Shown here in pieces: positions 63,627 through 64,000 of a stretch of 64,000 nucleotides of DNA. The DNA lies in NCBI GenBank assembly GCA_905215805.1, contig CAJMRL010000007.1, positions 29,849 to 93,848 of the forward strand. Direction: 5' to 3'. The DNA comes from an uncultured bacterium. Lineage in GTDB: Bacteria; Bacillota; Clostridia; UBA1381. The stretch's first letter is position 1; the number at the start of each line of letters is the position of its first letter. The notes under the pieces were generated by a model. It ran no database searches, was not told where the DNA came from, and saw nothing but the letters and a program-made list of their open reading frames with translations. The position numbers were made by a program, and so were the translations under genes.

Positions 63627-63670
63627 AAAAAAAGAATCGTCAATTTGTTAAAATTAAACGATTCTTTTTT
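63627..63670 (-). terminator. Terminator of the coiled-coil repeat gene
   Basis: AAAGAATCGT and ACGATTCTTT form a perfect 10-bp stem flanked by A and T runs, between the repeat gene (stop at 63676) and the EF-G-like gene. Confidence 0.85.
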
Positions 63671-63675
63671 GTGTA

Positions 63676-64000
63676 TTATGCTGTTTTTTCTATTTTCTCT
63701 TTTAGTTCATTAAATCTTTCATAACTGATCTTAGCCATTGTATATGCCATATCCGCCTGATTTCTTATAGATTCCATCCCTAATCTATCAATGCGCTCAG
63801 CATTCAATTTATATCCTTCTCCAAGCACTCTTAAAGACTCATTGACCGCATGTTCTACAGTTATAGTGTTCCTATTCACTGTCTCTTCAAGACGCTTTAC
63901 TGCTAATTCATTATCATTTACCATTTCCTCAAGACGTACTACTGTTGCATTATTATCATTTACTTTTTCCTCAAGACGTACCACTGCTGCATTATTATCA
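63676..64000 (-). CDS. Coiled-coil protein with 14-residue tandem repeats, C-terminal part
   Basis: At least 107 residues; the start lies beyond the right edge because the frame stays open to base 64000. It contains 14-residue units: DNNAAVVRLEEKVN, DNNATVVRLEEMVN, DNELAVKRLEETVN and the degenerate RNTITVEHAVNESL. Each is two heptads, so a coiled coil is expected. The tail (ERIDRLGMESIRNQADMAYT) continues the helical pattern. The family is unknown; such repeats occur in phage tail-associated proteins and in regulatory or toxin-related coiled coils. The DNA repeat unit is 42 bp. Confidence 0.75.
   Translation of the reverse strand, partial: DNNAAVVRLEEKVNDNNATVVRLEEMVNDNELAVKRLEETVNRNTITVEHAVNESLRVLGEGYKLNAERIDRLGMESIRNQADMAYTMAKISYERFNELKEKIEKTA
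63832..63999 (-). repeat. 42-bp tandem repeat inside the coiled-coil gene
   Basis: Four consecutive 42-bp units (63958-63999, 63916-63957, 63874-63915, 63832-63873). The first two differ at only about 4 bases and the last is degenerate. More copies may lie outside the window. Confidence 0.8.

Noticed and set aside
1..64000. CRISPR array, prophage or insertion sequence
   Set aside because: No direct repeats with regular spacers, no transposase, integrase or phage structural genes were found; the 42-bp repeats at the right edge are coding and contiguous.

Overview
The window is an AT-rich stretch of a Gram-positive anaerobe of the class Clostridia, most likely a gut or rumen fibre degrader. 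The evidence is a SCIFF peptide with its radical SAM maturase, a flavodiiron protein, the [FeFe]-hydrogenase maturase HydG, RNase J, a DacA-type D,D-carboxypeptidase, many consensus sigma-A promoters with 17-bp spacers, strong GGAGG ribosome sites, and several pectin/hemicellulose enzymes (PL11, PL26, GH28, GH43, GH115). A Monoglobus- or Ruminococcaceae-like host is a guess. Most genes lie on the minus strand. No phage, IS transposase, CRISPR array or rRNA was seen.

Layout. 1-6.9 kb: the start of a sugar O-acetyltransferase, a heterodimeric ABC exporter whose leader holds a terminator-like hairpin, a NYN-domain protein and a flavodiiron protein. 7-14.8 kb: a secreted PL11 rhamnogalacturonan lyase divergent from a cytoplasmic PL26-like exo-lyase, which is followed closely by mtnN and luxS. 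14.8-22.1 kb: a serine hydrolase, the UPF0210/ACT pair, rlmB and the aspartate-family genes hom-thrB-lysC. 22.2-31.1 kb: radC with a GH115 gene, glyA, the large fused purL, a histidine phosphatase and tRNA-Gly(GCC). 31.2-41.1 kb: a TepA-like protease, proBA, the SCIFF peptide and its maturase, a cytidine deaminase family protein, small accessory enzymes and a large secreted protein of unknown function. 41.2-46.4 kb: ruvA-ruvB, a GH25 lysozyme, queA and tgt. 46.6-52.5 kb: rnjA, an orphan EutL-like shell protein, a TM1266-like regulator divergent from hydG, a GH43 enzyme and ruvC. 52.7-58.3 kb: argGH, a secreted repeat protein and a GH28 polygalacturonase. 58.4-64 kb: dacA, an MsmX/UgpC-type ATPase, an EF-G-like GTPase and the C-terminal part of a coiled-coil repeat protein.

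How the genes work together. The carbohydrate genes suggest that PL11 cuts rhamnogalacturonan I outside the cell. Oligosaccharides would then be imported, with the MsmX-type ATPase a candidate energiser, and finished inside by the signal-less PL26, GH28, GH43 and GH115 enzymes. The rest is mostly housekeeping: threonine, proline, arginine and purine biosynthesis, queuosine modification, Holliday-junction processing, RNA decay and wall remodelling.

The most unusual observations are a small family of palindromic repeats at gene 3' ends, one of which encodes the last residues of the TepA-like protein; an EutL-like microcompartment shell gene beside hydrogenase maturation genes with no other shell genes in view; opposed promoters at the TM1266/hydG boundary; and an attenuator-like leader on the ABC exporter operon.
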